This document shows positions 43,832-53,252 of a stretch of DNA of 64,000 nt, piece by piece. The position numbers and the translations under genes are program-made. The DNA comes from Paenibacillus roseus (GTDB lineage: Bacteria; Bacillota; Bacilli; Paenibacillales; Paenibacillaceae): positions 36,545-100,544 of the forward strand of contig NZ_JAELUP010000113.1 in NCBI RefSeq assembly GCF_016424485.1, read 5' to 3'. The notes below the pieces were generated by a model that was not told where the DNA came from, did no database searches, and saw only the letters and a list, made by a program, of their open reading frames with translations. Each line of letters starts with the position of its first letter. The first letter of the stretch is position 1.

Positions 43832-45193
43832 ATGCGTAGAATGAAAAAAGCATTGCTCGTACTACTGACAGCAACACTTACCATTGCACTTTCTGCATGC
43901 GGCGGTAATGCGTCTTCTCAACCAGATGCATCAAACAAGCCATCGTCGAGCCCTGCTGGAGGTAACTCTTCAGAGGGGGCAGCGCCGGTTAACATCAAGT
44001 TTTTTGTGTCCCCGGAAACGATAAATACTTTGCAGGATGCTGGCGTTTTGGCAAAGTTTGAGCAAGAAAATAAAAATATCAAGCTGGATTTAGTTCCTCT
44101 ATCTGGCGAGGTTGCCGATAAAGGCAAGAAGTTGGACATCTCCTTAATTTCCGGCGATGACACAGATCTTGTACAGTTGGAGAATTCCAACTTCCAAAGC
44201 AAGTATGCCAGTGGCGGCTTCCTGATGCATCTGGACGAACTGGCTAAAGAAAACAATTACGACCTCGAAAAGAAATTCGGTAAACACCTGGTGAAAACAA
44301 ATGGGAACGTTGATTACCTGTTAACTGATATTAGCATGAACGTTCTATACTTTAACAAGAAGTTATTCGATGATGCCAAAATTCCGTATCCTGCCGGGGG
44401 AATGAGTTGGGAGCAATATGTCGATACCGCTAAGCAGCTGACCAACCCGAAACAAGGAATCTACGGCGTGCTGACACAGAAGTGGGATTATGACTTCTAT
44501 ATGCTGGCACAGCAAAAGAACATCTCTGCTTATAAAGAAGATGGTACTTCCAACCTTGACGATCCGGCTTTCAAAGATGCAATGAAATTTTACTACGACC
44601 TGAGCAAGGTGTACAAAGTGCAGCCGTCGATTGTGGAGATGGACTCCAAACAAATTACATGGGATTCCTTCATGAGCGGGAAGTACGGCATGCAAGTAAT
44701 CGGCTCATGGTTCCTGAATACGGCTGCAGACTACAAATCATATCCAAGAGATTGGACGTTAGGCATCGCAGCACCGCCGGTGTCGCCAGACGGTAAGAAT
44801 GTTTTGACGGCAGGGGGCGCTATTGGTATTAATGCGAAATCCAAGCATCCTAAAGAAGCGTTTCAAGCACTTTCGTGGCTGGTCGAAAATATAGCGATCA
44901 TGACGAATGTCCTGACTCCTCGGACAGATCTTTCTCAAGAGGAATACAAGTCGCTTCTGCAAGGTATCTCAGATAGTGTGAAAGGCGAGATTAGTGCAGA
45001 CGATTTGTATAAAGCGTTTTACGACAATGGATTGGGAACCGTCTCCGAGAAAATATCCGGTCCAGGAGCAGCTCAAATCAACGATTTGATTGTTAAAGAA
45101 TCAGAAAAATACAACAACGACTCTCAAAGTTTGGACGATACGATGAAAGTCATCAAAGAGCAGGCTGACAAAATTATTTCATCTGCAAAATAG
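43832..45193 (+). CDS. Extracellular solute-binding lipoprotein (family 1)
   Basis: A 453-residue sugar-binding lipoprotein. The signal ends in lipobox LSAC with Cys-23 as the lipid-modified residue, followed by a Ser/Gly/Pro linker. The mature part has the two-lobe binding-protein pattern (NIKFFVSPETINTLQDAG, ...KYGMQVIGSWFLNTAADY). GAGGAGGAAG precedes the ATG. It supplies substrate to the two permeases; given the neighbours, probably an oligosaccharide from plant galactan or a similar polymer (inference). Confidence 0.92.
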   Translation: MRRMKKALLVLLTATLTIALSACGGNASSQPDASNKPSSSPAGGNSSEGAAPVNIKFFVSPETINTLQDAGVLAKFEQENKNIKLDLVPLSGEVADKGKKLDISLISGDDTDLVQLENSNFQSKYASGGFLMHLDELAKENNYDLEKKFGKHLVKTNGNVDYLLTDISMNVLYFNKKLFDDAKIPYPAGGMSWEQYVDTAKQLTNPKQGIYGVLTQKWDYDFYMLAQQKNISAYKEDGTSNLDDPAFKDAMKFYYDLSKVYKVQPSIVEMDSKQITWDSFMSGKYGMQVIGSWFLNTAADYKSYPRDWTLGIAAPPVSPDGKNVLTAGGAIGINAKSKHPKEAFQALSWLVENIAIMTNVLTPRTDLSQEEYKSLLQGISDSVKGEISADDLYKAFYDNGLGTVSEKISGPGAAQINDLIVKESEKYNNDSQSLDDTMKVIKEQADKIISSAK

Positions 45194-45276
45194 TTTTGGC
45201 TAATGAAGCGTCGAATGTGAGTATCTGATTCCATACGACGTTTCATAATTTTACTTCGCAAGGGTTGTGAATACGC

Positions 45277-46260
45277 ATGGCAGATATCACGAATAAGGAA
45301 TATTCTTGCTTCAATCCAGGTACACGATGGAATGATCAGGACGGACAGCCTATCCAGGCGCACGGTGGAGGGGTGCTCTTCTGGGAAGGCAAATATTACT
45401 GGTACGGGGAAAACAAAGATGCTCCGACAGAAGCTGCCGGAGCATGCGGTTACCGAACAGATGTGGTAGGTATATCTTGTTACACCTCGGATGATCTCTA
45501 CAATTGGACTTATGAAGGATTAGTGCTTTCAGCAGAACCAGAAGATATTAATCACGACCTTCATCCCAGCAAGATCATGGAACGGCCCAAAGTCATATAC
45601 AACTCGTCCACGCGACAGTTTGTGATGTGGATGCATATCGATAATTCGGAATATACGTTGGCTAAAGCGGGCATTTCTGTAAGCGCTTCCCCCACTGGCC
45701 CTTTCCGGTACCTGGGTAGTATATTTCCGAACGGTGCGGATAGTCGCGATTTGACTTTGTTCCAGGACGACAATGGCAAGGCTTATCTTATACATTCGTC
45801 AGATTGGAACAAAACACTTTTGATTTCAGAGTTGAATAGTGACTATACAAACGTTACCGGCAATTTCTCCAGAGCCTTTATCGATCAATACCGGGAAGCG
45901 CCTGCTGTGTTTAAGCGCGGCGGCACGTACTATATGATTACATCTGGTTGTACAGGCTGGGCACCTAACATAGCTCTTTATGCGGAAGCTACAAGCATGA
46001 TGGGATTATGGGGGCTGAAGGACAACCCTTGTCAAGGACCTGATGCACGAAAGACATTCCATGCACAGAGCACTTTTGTATTGCCTCTTCAAGGAAAACA
46101 GGACGCTTTTATTTTTATGGCAGACATCTGGATACCTAACAATTTGTCGGAATCCAAATATGTCTGGCTGCCCATTAGTTTTGATGAGGACGGAATTCAA
46201 ATCAACTGGTCTGATCAGTGGGATCTTTCCGTTTTTGATCATCCTGAGACGGGCACATAA
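45277..46260 (+). CDS. Glycoside hydrolase family 43, exo-beta-1,3-galactanase-like, apparently intracellular
   Basis: A 327-residue five-bladed-propeller enzyme with no signal peptide (MADITNKEYSCFNPG). The start motif QAHGGGVLFWEGKYYWYGEN and Glu-102 in MERPKVIYN resemble the GH43 branch of exo-beta-1,3-galactanases (subfamily 24), where this Glu is the proposed acid. Family GH43 is secure; the galactan specificity is inference. Only a weak AAGGGTTGTG precedes the ATG. It lies 83 bp after the transporter lipoprotein and would act on imported oligosaccharides. Confidence 0.8.
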   Translation: MADITNKEYSCFNPGTRWNDQDGQPIQAHGGGVLFWEGKYYWYGENKDAPTEAAGACGYRTDVVGISCYTSDDLYNWTYEGLVLSAEPEDINHDLHPSKIMERPKVIYNSSTRQFVMWMHIDNSEYTLAKAGISVSASPTGPFRYLGSIFPNGADSRDLTLFQDDNGKAYLIHSSDWNKTLLISELNSDYTNVTGNFSRAFIDQYREAPAVFKRGGTYYMITSGCTGWAPNIALYAEATSMMGLWGLKDNPCQGPDARKTFHAQSTFVLPLQGKQDAFIFMADIWIPNNLSESKYVWLPISFDEDGIQINWSDQWDLSVFDHPETGT

Positions 46261-46301
46261 CGTATTTTAATCCAAAAATAAAAATAATGGAGGAATCAGC
46301 A

Positions 46302-48416
46302 ATGAAAAAATTATTAAGTATTGTTGTATCACTCTGTATGTGCTTTAGTATTTTTGTAGTTCTTCCGCAAGTGACCCATGCAGCAGGGACAACCTACTAT
46401 GTGGATTCCGTTAGTGGAAACGATAGCAATAACGGGACGAGCACATCGAGTGCGTGGAAAACCTTAAGCAAGGTAAGTAATACAACTTTCTCACCGGGAG
46501 ATGAGATTCTGCTGAAGAGGGGAGCAACCTTCGCCGGGATGGCTTGGCCGAAAGGCTCCGGACAGAACCAGCAGCCGATTACGCTTGGCGCCTATGGAAC
46601 AGGAAACAGGCCCATTATCAATGGAGGGACGAATGAAGCGGCCATTAAACTCCAAAATCAACAGTATTGGGTCATTAAAGACCTCGAAACAACGGGGGGC
46701 AATCCACGAGGTATCTCAATTGGAAATGATAGCGGAAACACGCTAAATTATTTCCGGATTCTGAATAGCGTTGTCCATGATGTTGGGGGAGTTGATACGA
46801 CAAAGCCCGGGAATGATTTGGGGAAAAAGCAGGGACTGATCGCAGTATGGGCTCCCAACGGATCGAAGGGTTCGCACTTCAACGATGTCATCATTGATGG
46901 AAGCACGGCCTATTCCACGCAGCGCTGGTCAGGCATTATGGTATATTCCAATGCAAGCGCCGATGATACCGGAGGAAGCACCAATATTTCAATAAGAAAC
47001 AGTACTGTGTATGATGTCTATGGTGATGGAATAGCTGTTTTTTCCGCAACAGACAACTCCGTAATGGAAAGTAATGTCGTGTACGATATCGGTAAAGCGC
47101 CAACGGATCTTCTCGGAACGCCTAATGGAATCTGGACATGGAGAACCAATAATGCAATCGTTCGTTACAATGAGGTTTACCAAACTCATTCGCCTGGAGT
47201 TGATGGAGGCGCATTTGATATTGATTACTATAATACGAACAACTGGGTTGAGTATAATTATGCTCATGACAATGATGCATACGGCGTGGCAGTCTTTGGC
47301 GCAACCGATGATACAGTTAACGGTACCTTTACGGGAGTAACGAATAACGCGATTGTCCGCTATAATATTTTCTCCAATAACGGACGCGAAGCTGGCAATA
47401 ATGGATCGGGTCAAGGAGATTTCTATGTGTTGACCTGGGCTGGCGGTTCGATAGACGGTCTGCAGATTTATAACAATACTTCTTATTGGAATCCGGCACG
47501 AAATGATTATGCTGTGAAGATGGTAGGAGCAAATTTTGTAGGAAGCAATCCAAAAATATTCAAGAACAATCTTATTTATTCGACCGTTCCTAAGATAGTG
47601 GCTGTAAGCAACAACACGGTCAGCTTTGATCATAATCTGTATTGGTATACAGGCTCAAATGATCCTGAGTTTAATATCAACAACACATCTTACAATTCGT
47701 TTGCCAGCTATCGGGAGGCAAGTGGTCAAGATCTGAACAGTATTTATGCTGATCCGAAGCTCAATACGCCATCGTACCATTCGATAGGCAAACCAACTAC
47801 TCAATTTGAGTTACAGAATCAGTCACCCGCTATAAACGCAGGCGTCGATGTGAACGGAGGGGCGCGGGACTTCCTGGGGAACAATTCGTTACAAGGCGGC
47901 GCATTTGATATCGGCGCAATCGAATCTTCGTTCAGCGACAGTTCTGCGACTAATCTGATTGACAACCCTGGATTTGAAGCGGATGGCCCTACCCCGAATC
48001 CGTCAGGATGGTCAACATGGAGCGGTTCGAATACACCGAATGCATCCTACACGGAAGGTTTTGGTGGATCACACGGCGGATCCTATCACCTGACCCATTA
48101 TAACGGACAGAATGGAAGCTGGAATGTGTACACCTATAAGACCATTACGGGTTTAGCCAATGGTTATTATACCTTGACTGCATGGGCTAGAAAGAGCGGA
48201 AATGGATTTTCTGTCAGCAGAATGGAAGCCAAGGACTTTGGCTCTGGCTCAACCTTGACAGCAAACATACCAAGTTCCTCTAATTATCAGAAGTTGACGA
48301 TCTCGGGTATTAAAGTTACAAATGGAACAGCCACGATCGGTTTCTATACACAGGTAGATAGTGGAAGCGGCTATCCGTTTGTTTATATTGATGATGTTCG
48401 TTTAGTTAAGAATTGA
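46302..48416 (+). CDS. Secreted right-handed beta-helix protein with C-terminal carbohydrate-binding module
   Basis: A 704-residue secreted protein. GGAGG stands 8 nt before the ATG at 46302; an ATG at 46287 precedes that site and is rejected. The signal peptide ends near VTHAAG. Residues ~28-550 form a pectate-lyase-like parallel beta-helix (TYYVDSVSGNDSNNGTS opening; repeated N-I-V-R-Y-N and D-G-I-A-V turns; closing SPAINAGVD, DIGAIE), as in polysaccharide lyases and galactosidases of the PL/GH helix folds. About 560-704 is a CBM-like jelly roll (NLIDNPGFEADG...YIDDVRLVKN). No catalytic residues were assigned. Presumably trims the polymer outside the cell for the adjacent transporter. Confidence 0.82.
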   Translation: MKKLLSIVVSLCMCFSIFVVLPQVTHAAGTTYYVDSVSGNDSNNGTSTSSAWKTLSKVSNTTFSPGDEILLKRGATFAGMAWPKGSGQNQQPITLGAYGTGNRPIINGGTNEAAIKLQNQQYWVIKDLETTGGNPRGISIGNDSGNTLNYFRILNSVVHDVGGVDTTKPGNDLGKKQGLIAVWAPNGSKGSHFNDVIIDGSTAYSTQRWSGIMVYSNASADDTGGSTNISIRNSTVYDVYGDGIAVFSATDNSVMESNVVYDIGKAPTDLLGTPNGIWTWRTNNAIVRYNEVYQTHSPGVDGGAFDIDYYNTNNWVEYNYAHDNDAYGVAVFGATDDTVNGTFTGVTNNAIVRYNIFSNNGREAGNNGSGQGDFYVLTWAGGSIDGLQIYNNTSYWNPARNDYAVKMVGANFVGSNPKIFKNNLIYSTVPKIVAVSNNTVSFDHNLYWYTGSNDPEFNINNTSYNSFASYREASGQDLNSIYADPKLNTPSYHSIGKPTTQFELQNQSPAINAGVDVNGGARDFLGNNSLQGGAFDIGAIESSFSDSSATNLIDNPGFEADGPTPNPSGWSTWSGSNTPNASYTEGFGGSHGGSYHLTHYNGQNGSWNVYTYKTITGLANGYYTLTAWARKSGNGFSVSRMEAKDFGSGSTLTANIPSSSNYQKLTISGIKVTNGTATIGFYTQVDSGSGYPFVYIDDVRLVKN

Positions 48417-48438
48417 TCAGCTAAAGCGAGTTCACATT

Positions 48439-48496
48439 AACAGGCAGTTAAACACTGAGGATTTCGATTCTCTACGTGAAATACTGCCTGTTTTAC
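48439..48496 (+). terminator. Terminator after the beta-helix gene
   Basis: AACAGGCAGT (48439-48448) pairs with ACTGCCTGTT (48483-48492) around a 34-nt loop, followed by TTTT. It ends the transporter/enzyme unit. Confidence 0.7.
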
Positions 48497-48521
48497 ATTA
48501 AATATGAGGGATGTTTGAATC

Positions 48522-49481
48522 ATGAACAAACGTAACTCGAGAGTTTTAAGTTATGGATTGGCTGCTGTTTTGTTTCTTGCTGTCATGATCATAATCGCAG
48601 TACCACGCGAAGATGACAGTGCTTCCGAAACCATTTCATTTCATTTAAAGAGCGTGCAAGGGGAGTCCGTTGATTCTGAAAGTTTGAAAGGTCAGCCTGT
48701 TATGCTCTCATTTGTTTATATTTCTGACGAATGGGAGAGTGAAGCTGCAATACAATCCAAAGCACAACTGAATTTCATCAAAAGCATGAAAGAACAGTAT
48801 GAATCATCGGGGATCCGTTTTTTACTCGTGGATGCCAGTCCCGTATTAACCGGGAAAGCAACCTCGAAAGAGAAGTTGATTAACTTTTCATATGACATGA
48901 ATATCGATATTCCCCTGTTGATGGATACTAAAAAATCCAATCTTGCGGATCGATACGGCGTAACCCAACTGCCAACCACTGTATTGATTGATTCGTCAGG
49001 CAAGATAGCACAGAGATGGGATGGGCTAGCGCTCTCCAGTCAGCTTTCATCAGCCATTCGTCAAGTGGATCAGCTGCATGAAATTCCTGCTCAATCGATA
49101 TTCAGAGGATTAGACGCAGCAAGGCCATTATCGCCGAATCTATGGTTAATTGATGGCGGGAATGACTGGAACAGTGAATTTCCTAAACCTGTCCAAGTCC
49201 TCATTGCAGGCATAGATGGTAATTTTCAGCTTAAAGTATATGCGGAGAATGTGGAGTCTGGCAAACAGATCGACTTGTACCATGGACCCATAGATAAAAT
49301 ACCCGACGATGAAGCCAAGGAAATTCTGACTAATATGCCTTCAATGAAACCGATTGCACATCTTATTACGATCAATCAGATACACCTTGGGACAGGACGC
49401 TATAAATTGAAAGTAACAGCTGATGAGAAATCAGACACTCGGAATCGGTTGCAAGGGGAAATTTTCATAGATGTAAAATGA
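48522..49481 (+). CDS. Membrane-anchored thioredoxin-fold (TlpA/redoxin) protein lacking all cysteines
   Basis: A 319-residue protein with one N-terminal transmembrane anchor (~10-28) and an AhpC/TlpA-type thioredoxin fold (~38-185: FHLKSVQGESVDSESLKGQP, VTQLPTTVLIDSSGKIAQRW with the cis-Pro motif). The position where family members have CxxC reads FVYISDEWES, and the whole protein has no cysteine. A further ~110-residue domain follows (~200-319) of unknown fold. It therefore cannot do thiol redox chemistry and may bind or scaffold. It follows the carbohydrate unit, behind a terminator; its link to sugar use is uncertain. Confidence 0.72.
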   Translation: MNKRNSRVLSYGLAAVLFLAVMIIIAVPREDDSASETISFHLKSVQGESVDSESLKGQPVMLSFVYISDEWESEAAIQSKAQLNFIKSMKEQYESSGIRFLLVDASPVLTGKATSKEKLINFSYDMNIDIPLLMDTKKSNLADRYGVTQLPTTVLIDSSGKIAQRWDGLALSSQLSSAIRQVDQLHEIPAQSIFRGLDAARPLSPNLWLIDGGNDWNSEFPKPVQVLIAGIDGNFQLKVYAENVESGKQIDLYHGPIDKIPDDEAKEILTNMPSMKPIAHLITINQIHLGTGRYKLKVTADEKSDTRNRLQGEIFIDVK

Positions 49482-49541
49482 TGCGGAAACACAAAACGAT
49501 GAAAATTGATGTACCGAACAACAATAGTCCGGTTCTTTTAG

Positions 49542-49568
49542 CCGCCCCTTTCAATGGGGCGGTTTTTT
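49542..49568 (+). terminator. Terminator of the thioredoxin-fold gene
   Basis: CCGCCCC (49542-49548) and GGGGCGG (49556-49562) followed by six T. From here to 49785 only the pepT leader is present; nothing else was recognised. Confidence 0.9.
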
Positions 49569-49785
49569 CCTTGGAAAAAATAAGTTAGTCATTGTTGATT
49601 GGTATTGCGGATGAATCTTAACCTCAGGCCAATGGTTAGTCCACTCGATCCGGGTTCGCAATTCCCTTACCATGACATGACGCCCGCCCGCCGCTTTTAC
49701 ATATTCCGGTTATGTCGTGTTACAATAAGGGACATAAACGATTCAAATTCCAGTCTAATCTCAATCCAGAGGGAGCACGATTCAT

Positions 49786-51024
49786 TTGAAACAAGAATTA
49801 ATTGACCGTTTTACTTCCTATGCCCGTATCGATACACAATCTGATGATGATATCCCTACCTGTCCATCTACATCGGGACAGCTTACCCTTGCCCGGAAGC
49901 TGGTCGAGGAGTTGAAAGAAATTGGTATGCAGGAGGTGACGATGGACGAGAATGGCTATGTCATGGCGACACTGCCGGCCAACGTGGATGGCCCGGTTCC
50001 GACAATTGGCTTTCTGGCGCATCTGGACACGGCCACAGAATTGACTGGTGCGAATGTCAAGCCGCAATTGGTGGAGAATTATGATGGCGGAGACATTGTA
50101 CTCCATGCCGAGCATTCTGTTATCCTTTCCCCGCGCGACTTCCCGGCCCTATCCGACTACAAGGGACATACTCTCATTACAACCGATGGAACGACCCTTC
50201 TCGGCGCTGACAATAAGGCCGGGATCGCAGAAATCATGGTCGCCATGCACTATTTGATTGACCATCCGGAGATTAAACACGGCAAGCTCAGAGTTGCCTT
50301 TACGCCTGATGAGGAAATTGGCCGCGGACCGCATAAGTTTGATGTGAAAGCCTTTGGCGCAGATTTTGCCTATACGGTAGACGGCGGTCCTCTGGGGGAA
50401 TTGGAATACGAGAGCTTCAATGCCGCAGCAGCCAAGATCGTCTGCAAAGGCGTCAATGTGCATCCGGGCACAGCCAAGAACAAAATGATTCATTCCACCA
50501 AGATTGCGATGGAACTGCACAACAAGCTGCCAGCTAAAGAGGCGCCTGAGCATACGGAGGGCTACGAAGGATTTTTTCATCTGAGCTCGATGAATGGCAA
50601 TGTAGAGGAAACGAAGCTCCAATACCTCATTCGCGACTTCAAGCGCGACCAGTTCGAAGCACGCAAAGAAAAGCTCTCCAGTATTGTGAAAGAGCTGCAA
50701 GCTATTTACGGTAAAGACCGGATTACGCTAGAACTGAAGGATCAGTATTACAATATGAGAGACAAGATTGAACCGGTAAAAGAAATCGTGGATACCGCTC
50801 ATGAGGTTATGGTCTCTCTTGGCATTCAGCCAATCGTCAAGCCGATTCGCGGCGGCACGGACGGCTCCCAGCTATCCTATATGGGCTTGCCGACTCCGAA
50901 TATTTTCACCGGCGGAGAGAACTATCACGGGAAATATGAATTCGTGTCTGTCGATAATATGGTGAAAGCATCAACAGTTGTCGTGGGAATCGCCAAACGT
51001 TTCGCGGAAATTCACAGCCGCTAA
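49786..51024 (+). CDS. pepT: Peptidase T (tripeptide aminopeptidase)
   Basis: A 412-residue M20-family di-zinc aminopeptidase cleaving N-terminal residues of tripeptides in the cytosol. Metal ligands: His-79/Asp-81 (FLAHLDTA), the bridging Asp of GADNKAGIAE, catalytic Glu in DEEIGRG, and late His in TGGENYHGKYEF. The PIRGGTDGSQLSYMGLPTPN segment is typical. It starts at TTG (49786), 10 nt after AGAGGGAG. Monocistronic. Confidence 0.95.
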   Translation: MKQELIDRFTSYARIDTQSDDDIPTCPSTSGQLTLARKLVEELKEIGMQEVTMDENGYVMATLPANVDGPVPTIGFLAHLDTATELTGANVKPQLVENYDGGDIVLHAEHSVILSPRDFPALSDYKGHTLITTDGTTLLGADNKAGIAEIMVAMHYLIDHPEIKHGKLRVAFTPDEEIGRGPHKFDVKAFGADFAYTVDGGPLGELEYESFNAAAAKIVCKGVNVHPGTAKNKMIHSTKIAMELHNKLPAKEAPEHTEGYEGFFHLSSMNGNVEETKLQYLIRDFKRDQFEARKEKLSSIVKELQAIYGKDRITLELKDQYYNMRDKIEPVKEIVDTAHEVMVSLGIQPIVKPIRGGTDGSQLSYMGLPTPNIFTGGENYHGKYEFVSVDNMVKASTVVVGIAKRFAEIHSR

Positions 51025-51040
51025 TAGGCCACAAGGGGAA

Positions 51041-51077
51041 GCCCGCAGCCATTCGGATTGCTCCGGTTGCTGCGGGC
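51041..51077. terminator. Bidirectional terminator between pepT and the sucrase/ferredoxin-like gene
   Basis: GCCCGCAGC (51041-51049) pairs with GCTGCGGGC (51069-51077). It lies 16 bp after pepT and 5 bp before the end of the convergent gene. Confidence 0.75.
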
Positions 51078-51081
51078 CTAG

Positions 51082-52077
51082 TCAACGAACCGCCAATTGC
51101 TTGACCTCACCATCATGTCCGCAACCGCCGGTCTTGACTGTACCTTCAACATAGACTTCGAACTCGGAAGTCCCGTAATCCGACCCGTCCGGCGAACGGT
51201 ACGTGATTTGAACGACAGCTCCTGTATCGCTCTGGCTTTGAATCACCATAGTCTTGGCGTATTGGAGCCATGACCAGCCTTTGCTGGCGAATAGTTCTCG
51301 CTCTGCGACCTGTCCGAATGCCCCGATGCCGCTTACGCCTCTGTAATGGCGGATAATATCGACTGTGGCACCTTCACGTCTCACAATAGCGCCCAGCACC
51401 TCACTTGTTACATGCGCCCAGAAACGCCCCTCCGGGAAGTCAATCAGTGTTGGCGCAAACCGGTGTCCGCCAATATGGCTGACACGCCATGCTCGCAATT
51501 TCGTATCCGGTGAAGATGCAAATGCCTCTCCCAGTTCTCGATAAATCGGATATCCAAACTTGCCGCAACATAGATCATGAGTGCCGTGCGTACAGACCAG
51601 GATATCTCGAATTCCCTGATCAGGTTGCTGCCACGTATGGTACTGATCTACACTGCCTGAAGCAAGCAACGCCTCGGCCAGATCGGCTACTTGTTCGGTG
51701 GGCAACAGATACTCGCGCTTGACGTACGGCACCATTTCCCCCGCTGGCTGGCGATATTCAATAACCCGTGTATACCCGGGCGGGGGACTGTTGAATTCCG
51801 ACCAAATGGCCAGAAAACGAAATTGCAAGCCTTGTGCCATACATTTTTTGAGCACATCATTCATGCCATTCGGAAATTTGCTGGACTCGGTAATGTTATC
51901 TGTCCATGGCAGCGGCACTTCCACCAGCAAATAATGATGCTGCCCCCCGGCAGTTCCGATCGGATTTTCACCCATTGCTTGTGAGATCGATGCACAGTAC
52001 TCATGTTTCGGCTTGTCGCCGTGGAGACCGGATACATCCGCTTGCCCACTTTTATCCACTTCATGTTCCCCTTTCAT
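51082..52077 (-). CDS. Sucrase/ferredoxin-like family protein
   Basis: A 331-residue protein with the thioredoxin-like ferredoxin motif CTHGTHDLCCGKFGYPIYRE and the following WRVSHIGGHRFAPTLIDFPE, the mark of the Suc_Fer-like family. These probably bind a 2Fe-2S cluster; the sucrase name is historical. The biochemical role is unknown. A GTG at 52059 has GGGG 8 nt upstream and is a plausible start alongside the ATG at 52077. Monocistronic, convergent with pepT. Confidence 0.85.
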   Translation of the reverse strand: MKGEHEVDKSGQADVSGLHGDKPKHEYCASISQAMGENPIGTAGGQHHYLLVEVPLPWTDNITESSKFPNGMNDVLKKCMAQGLQFRFLAIWSEFNSPPPGYTRVIEYRQPAGEMVPYVKREYLLPTEQVADLAEALLASGSVDQYHTWQQPDQGIRDILVCTHGTHDLCCGKFGYPIYRELGEAFASSPDTKLRAWRVSHIGGHRFAPTLIDFPEGRFWAHVTSEVLGAIVRREGATVDIIRHYRGVSGIGAFGQVAERELFASKGWSWLQYAKTMVIQSQSDTGAVVQITYRSPDGSDYGTSEFEVYVEGTVKTGGCGHDGEVKQLAVR

Positions 52078-52347
52078 TGAGAAGCATTTTCGCTAGTATG
52101 AGTGTAACGAATAATATTGAAGGGTGCAACATCTCTTGGCGTTTGCTTGGTTCTTACACCATCAGGTACATGCCCCTTTGTCTGATTTTCTTTTCTTGAG
52201 CAACCCACGCCATAACATTATAATACTGGGTATTACAGCGATGGATACGGGAATTATTTATTTATTTTACTTCATAATGAAAACTATTGCTTTATTTGTA
52301 TCGAATGACTACTTTTCACAGCTGTATATCGGTGAAATTGCTCTAAT
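52078..52347. other. Gene-free interval
   Basis: Between the Suc_Fer-like gene and the terminator at 52348 no convincing gene was found. A 104-codon frame on the plus strand (52124-52438) lacks a ribosome binding site, runs through the terminator and has implausible composition. The part next to 52077 must hold the Suc_Fer promoter. Confidence 0.5.
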
Positions 52348-52389
52348 AAATAATGCCGTACCCGCTATTAAGCGAATACGGCATTATTT
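52348..52389 (-). terminator. Terminator of the mhqN-like gene
   Basis: AAATAATGCCGTA (52348-52360) and TACGGCATTATTT (52377-52389) are perfect thirteen-base arms with an inner CGCT/AGCG dyad. It lies 80 bp beyond the nitroreductase stop on the minus strand. Confidence 0.8.
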
Positions 52390-52467
52390 TCAAGCAAACA
52401 AAATCGCCCTGCTCCTACGTTCTGCAGATGATGGTTGATCCTTTAACCAAATTAGGCAAGCCCTCTC

Positions 52468-53109
52468 TCAAAACGAATCGTAACTGACATACTCCCCTGT
52501 TGGCTTGCGATAGCCGCGTGGCGTTTGACTGGACGTATCCTCCTTGCCAAGTGAAATCATGATTACAGGTACATGGCTGTCCGGTATGTTCAGGGAAGCG
52601 CTCAACGCCTGCGGGTCGAACCCGATCATCGGGCACGTATCCCAACCCCTGTCCTTGGCAATCAGCATGAACAGCATCGCCGACAAGCTTGCGTTGCGAA
52701 TCGCTTCCTCCCGCTTGAACGATTCTCCGCGTCCTTCATAGAAACCTTCTATCATGCCGACTGTCGCTTCGTACTCCTGCTTATTCAGCACACCCAGATT
52801 CAGCAGTCCTTCATTGATGCGGGCGGCATCCTTGTAAGCCTCCGTGTTCCCGAGGACGACAAGCACTGCAGATGCCGTCTCCACTTTATACTGCTTCCCT
52901 GTCGCCTCATAAACCTTTTGCTTTGCTTCGGGGTCTCTGACAACAATATAATGTTGGTGTTGCAAGTTAAAAGCAGAAGGCGCAAACTTCACCAGACTCA
53001 GCATATCCTCCAACTCTTTCATGGAAATCTCTACGCCAGGAATAAATTTTGCAGCCGATCTGCGTTCTTTCACCAATGCCTCAAAATTCTTTTCAAATTG
53101 TGTACTCAT
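52468..53109 (-). CDS. mhqN: Nitroreductase-family protein, MhqN-like
   Basis: A 213-residue FMN-dependent NAD(P)H oxidoreductase. The FMN-site pattern KERRSAAKFI, FAPSAFNLQHQHYIVV and NASLSAMLFMLIAKDRGWDT then CPMIGFD matches the Bacillus MhqN/YdfN group. GAAGGGAG lies 9 nt before the ATG at 53109; the in-frame ATG at 53136 is upstream of that site and is rejected. It lies 143 bp downstream of a MarR regulator gene on the same strand, and a 17-bp operator shared with that gene's promoter sits between them. Probable role: detoxifying quinones or nitro compounds. The gene name is by resemblance. Confidence 0.8.
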   Translation of the reverse strand: MSTQFEKNFEALVKERRSAAKFIPGVEISMKELEDMLSLVKFAPSAFNLQHQHYIVVRDPEAKQKVYEATGKQYKVETASAVLVVLGNTEAYKDAARINEGLLNLGVLNKQEYEATVGMIEGFYEGRGESFKREEAIRNASLSAMLFMLIAKDRGWDTCPMIGFDPQALSASLNIPDSHVPVIMISLGKEDTSSQTPRGYRKPTGEYVSYDSF

Positions 53110-53176
53110 ATCTATAATCTCCCTTCGAATTTTCATAATGTATGATTATTCATAAAAAATTAATACTGTTTTAAGA

Positions 53177-53193
53177 ATCTTTAATTTAAGATA
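53177..53193. promoter_or_regulatory. MarR-type operator in front of the mhqN-like gene
   Basis: ATCTTTAATTTAAGATA, a near-palindrome (ATCTT...AAGAT). The identical 17-mer occurs inverted at 53767-53783 upstream of the MarR gene. The form recalls the Bacillus MhqR box (ATCTc-GAATTC-gAGAT). Confidence 0.72.
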
Positions 53194-53252
53194 TAAGATG
53201 AAATTACATAAACCCGACTCTTCTATTGTTTTTTTAAAGCTCGAATTGCAAA

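Noticed and set aside
52124..52438. 104-codon plus-strand frame
   Set aside because: No ribosome binding site, crosses the mhqN terminator hairpin, and the translation has no recognisable domain or natural composition.
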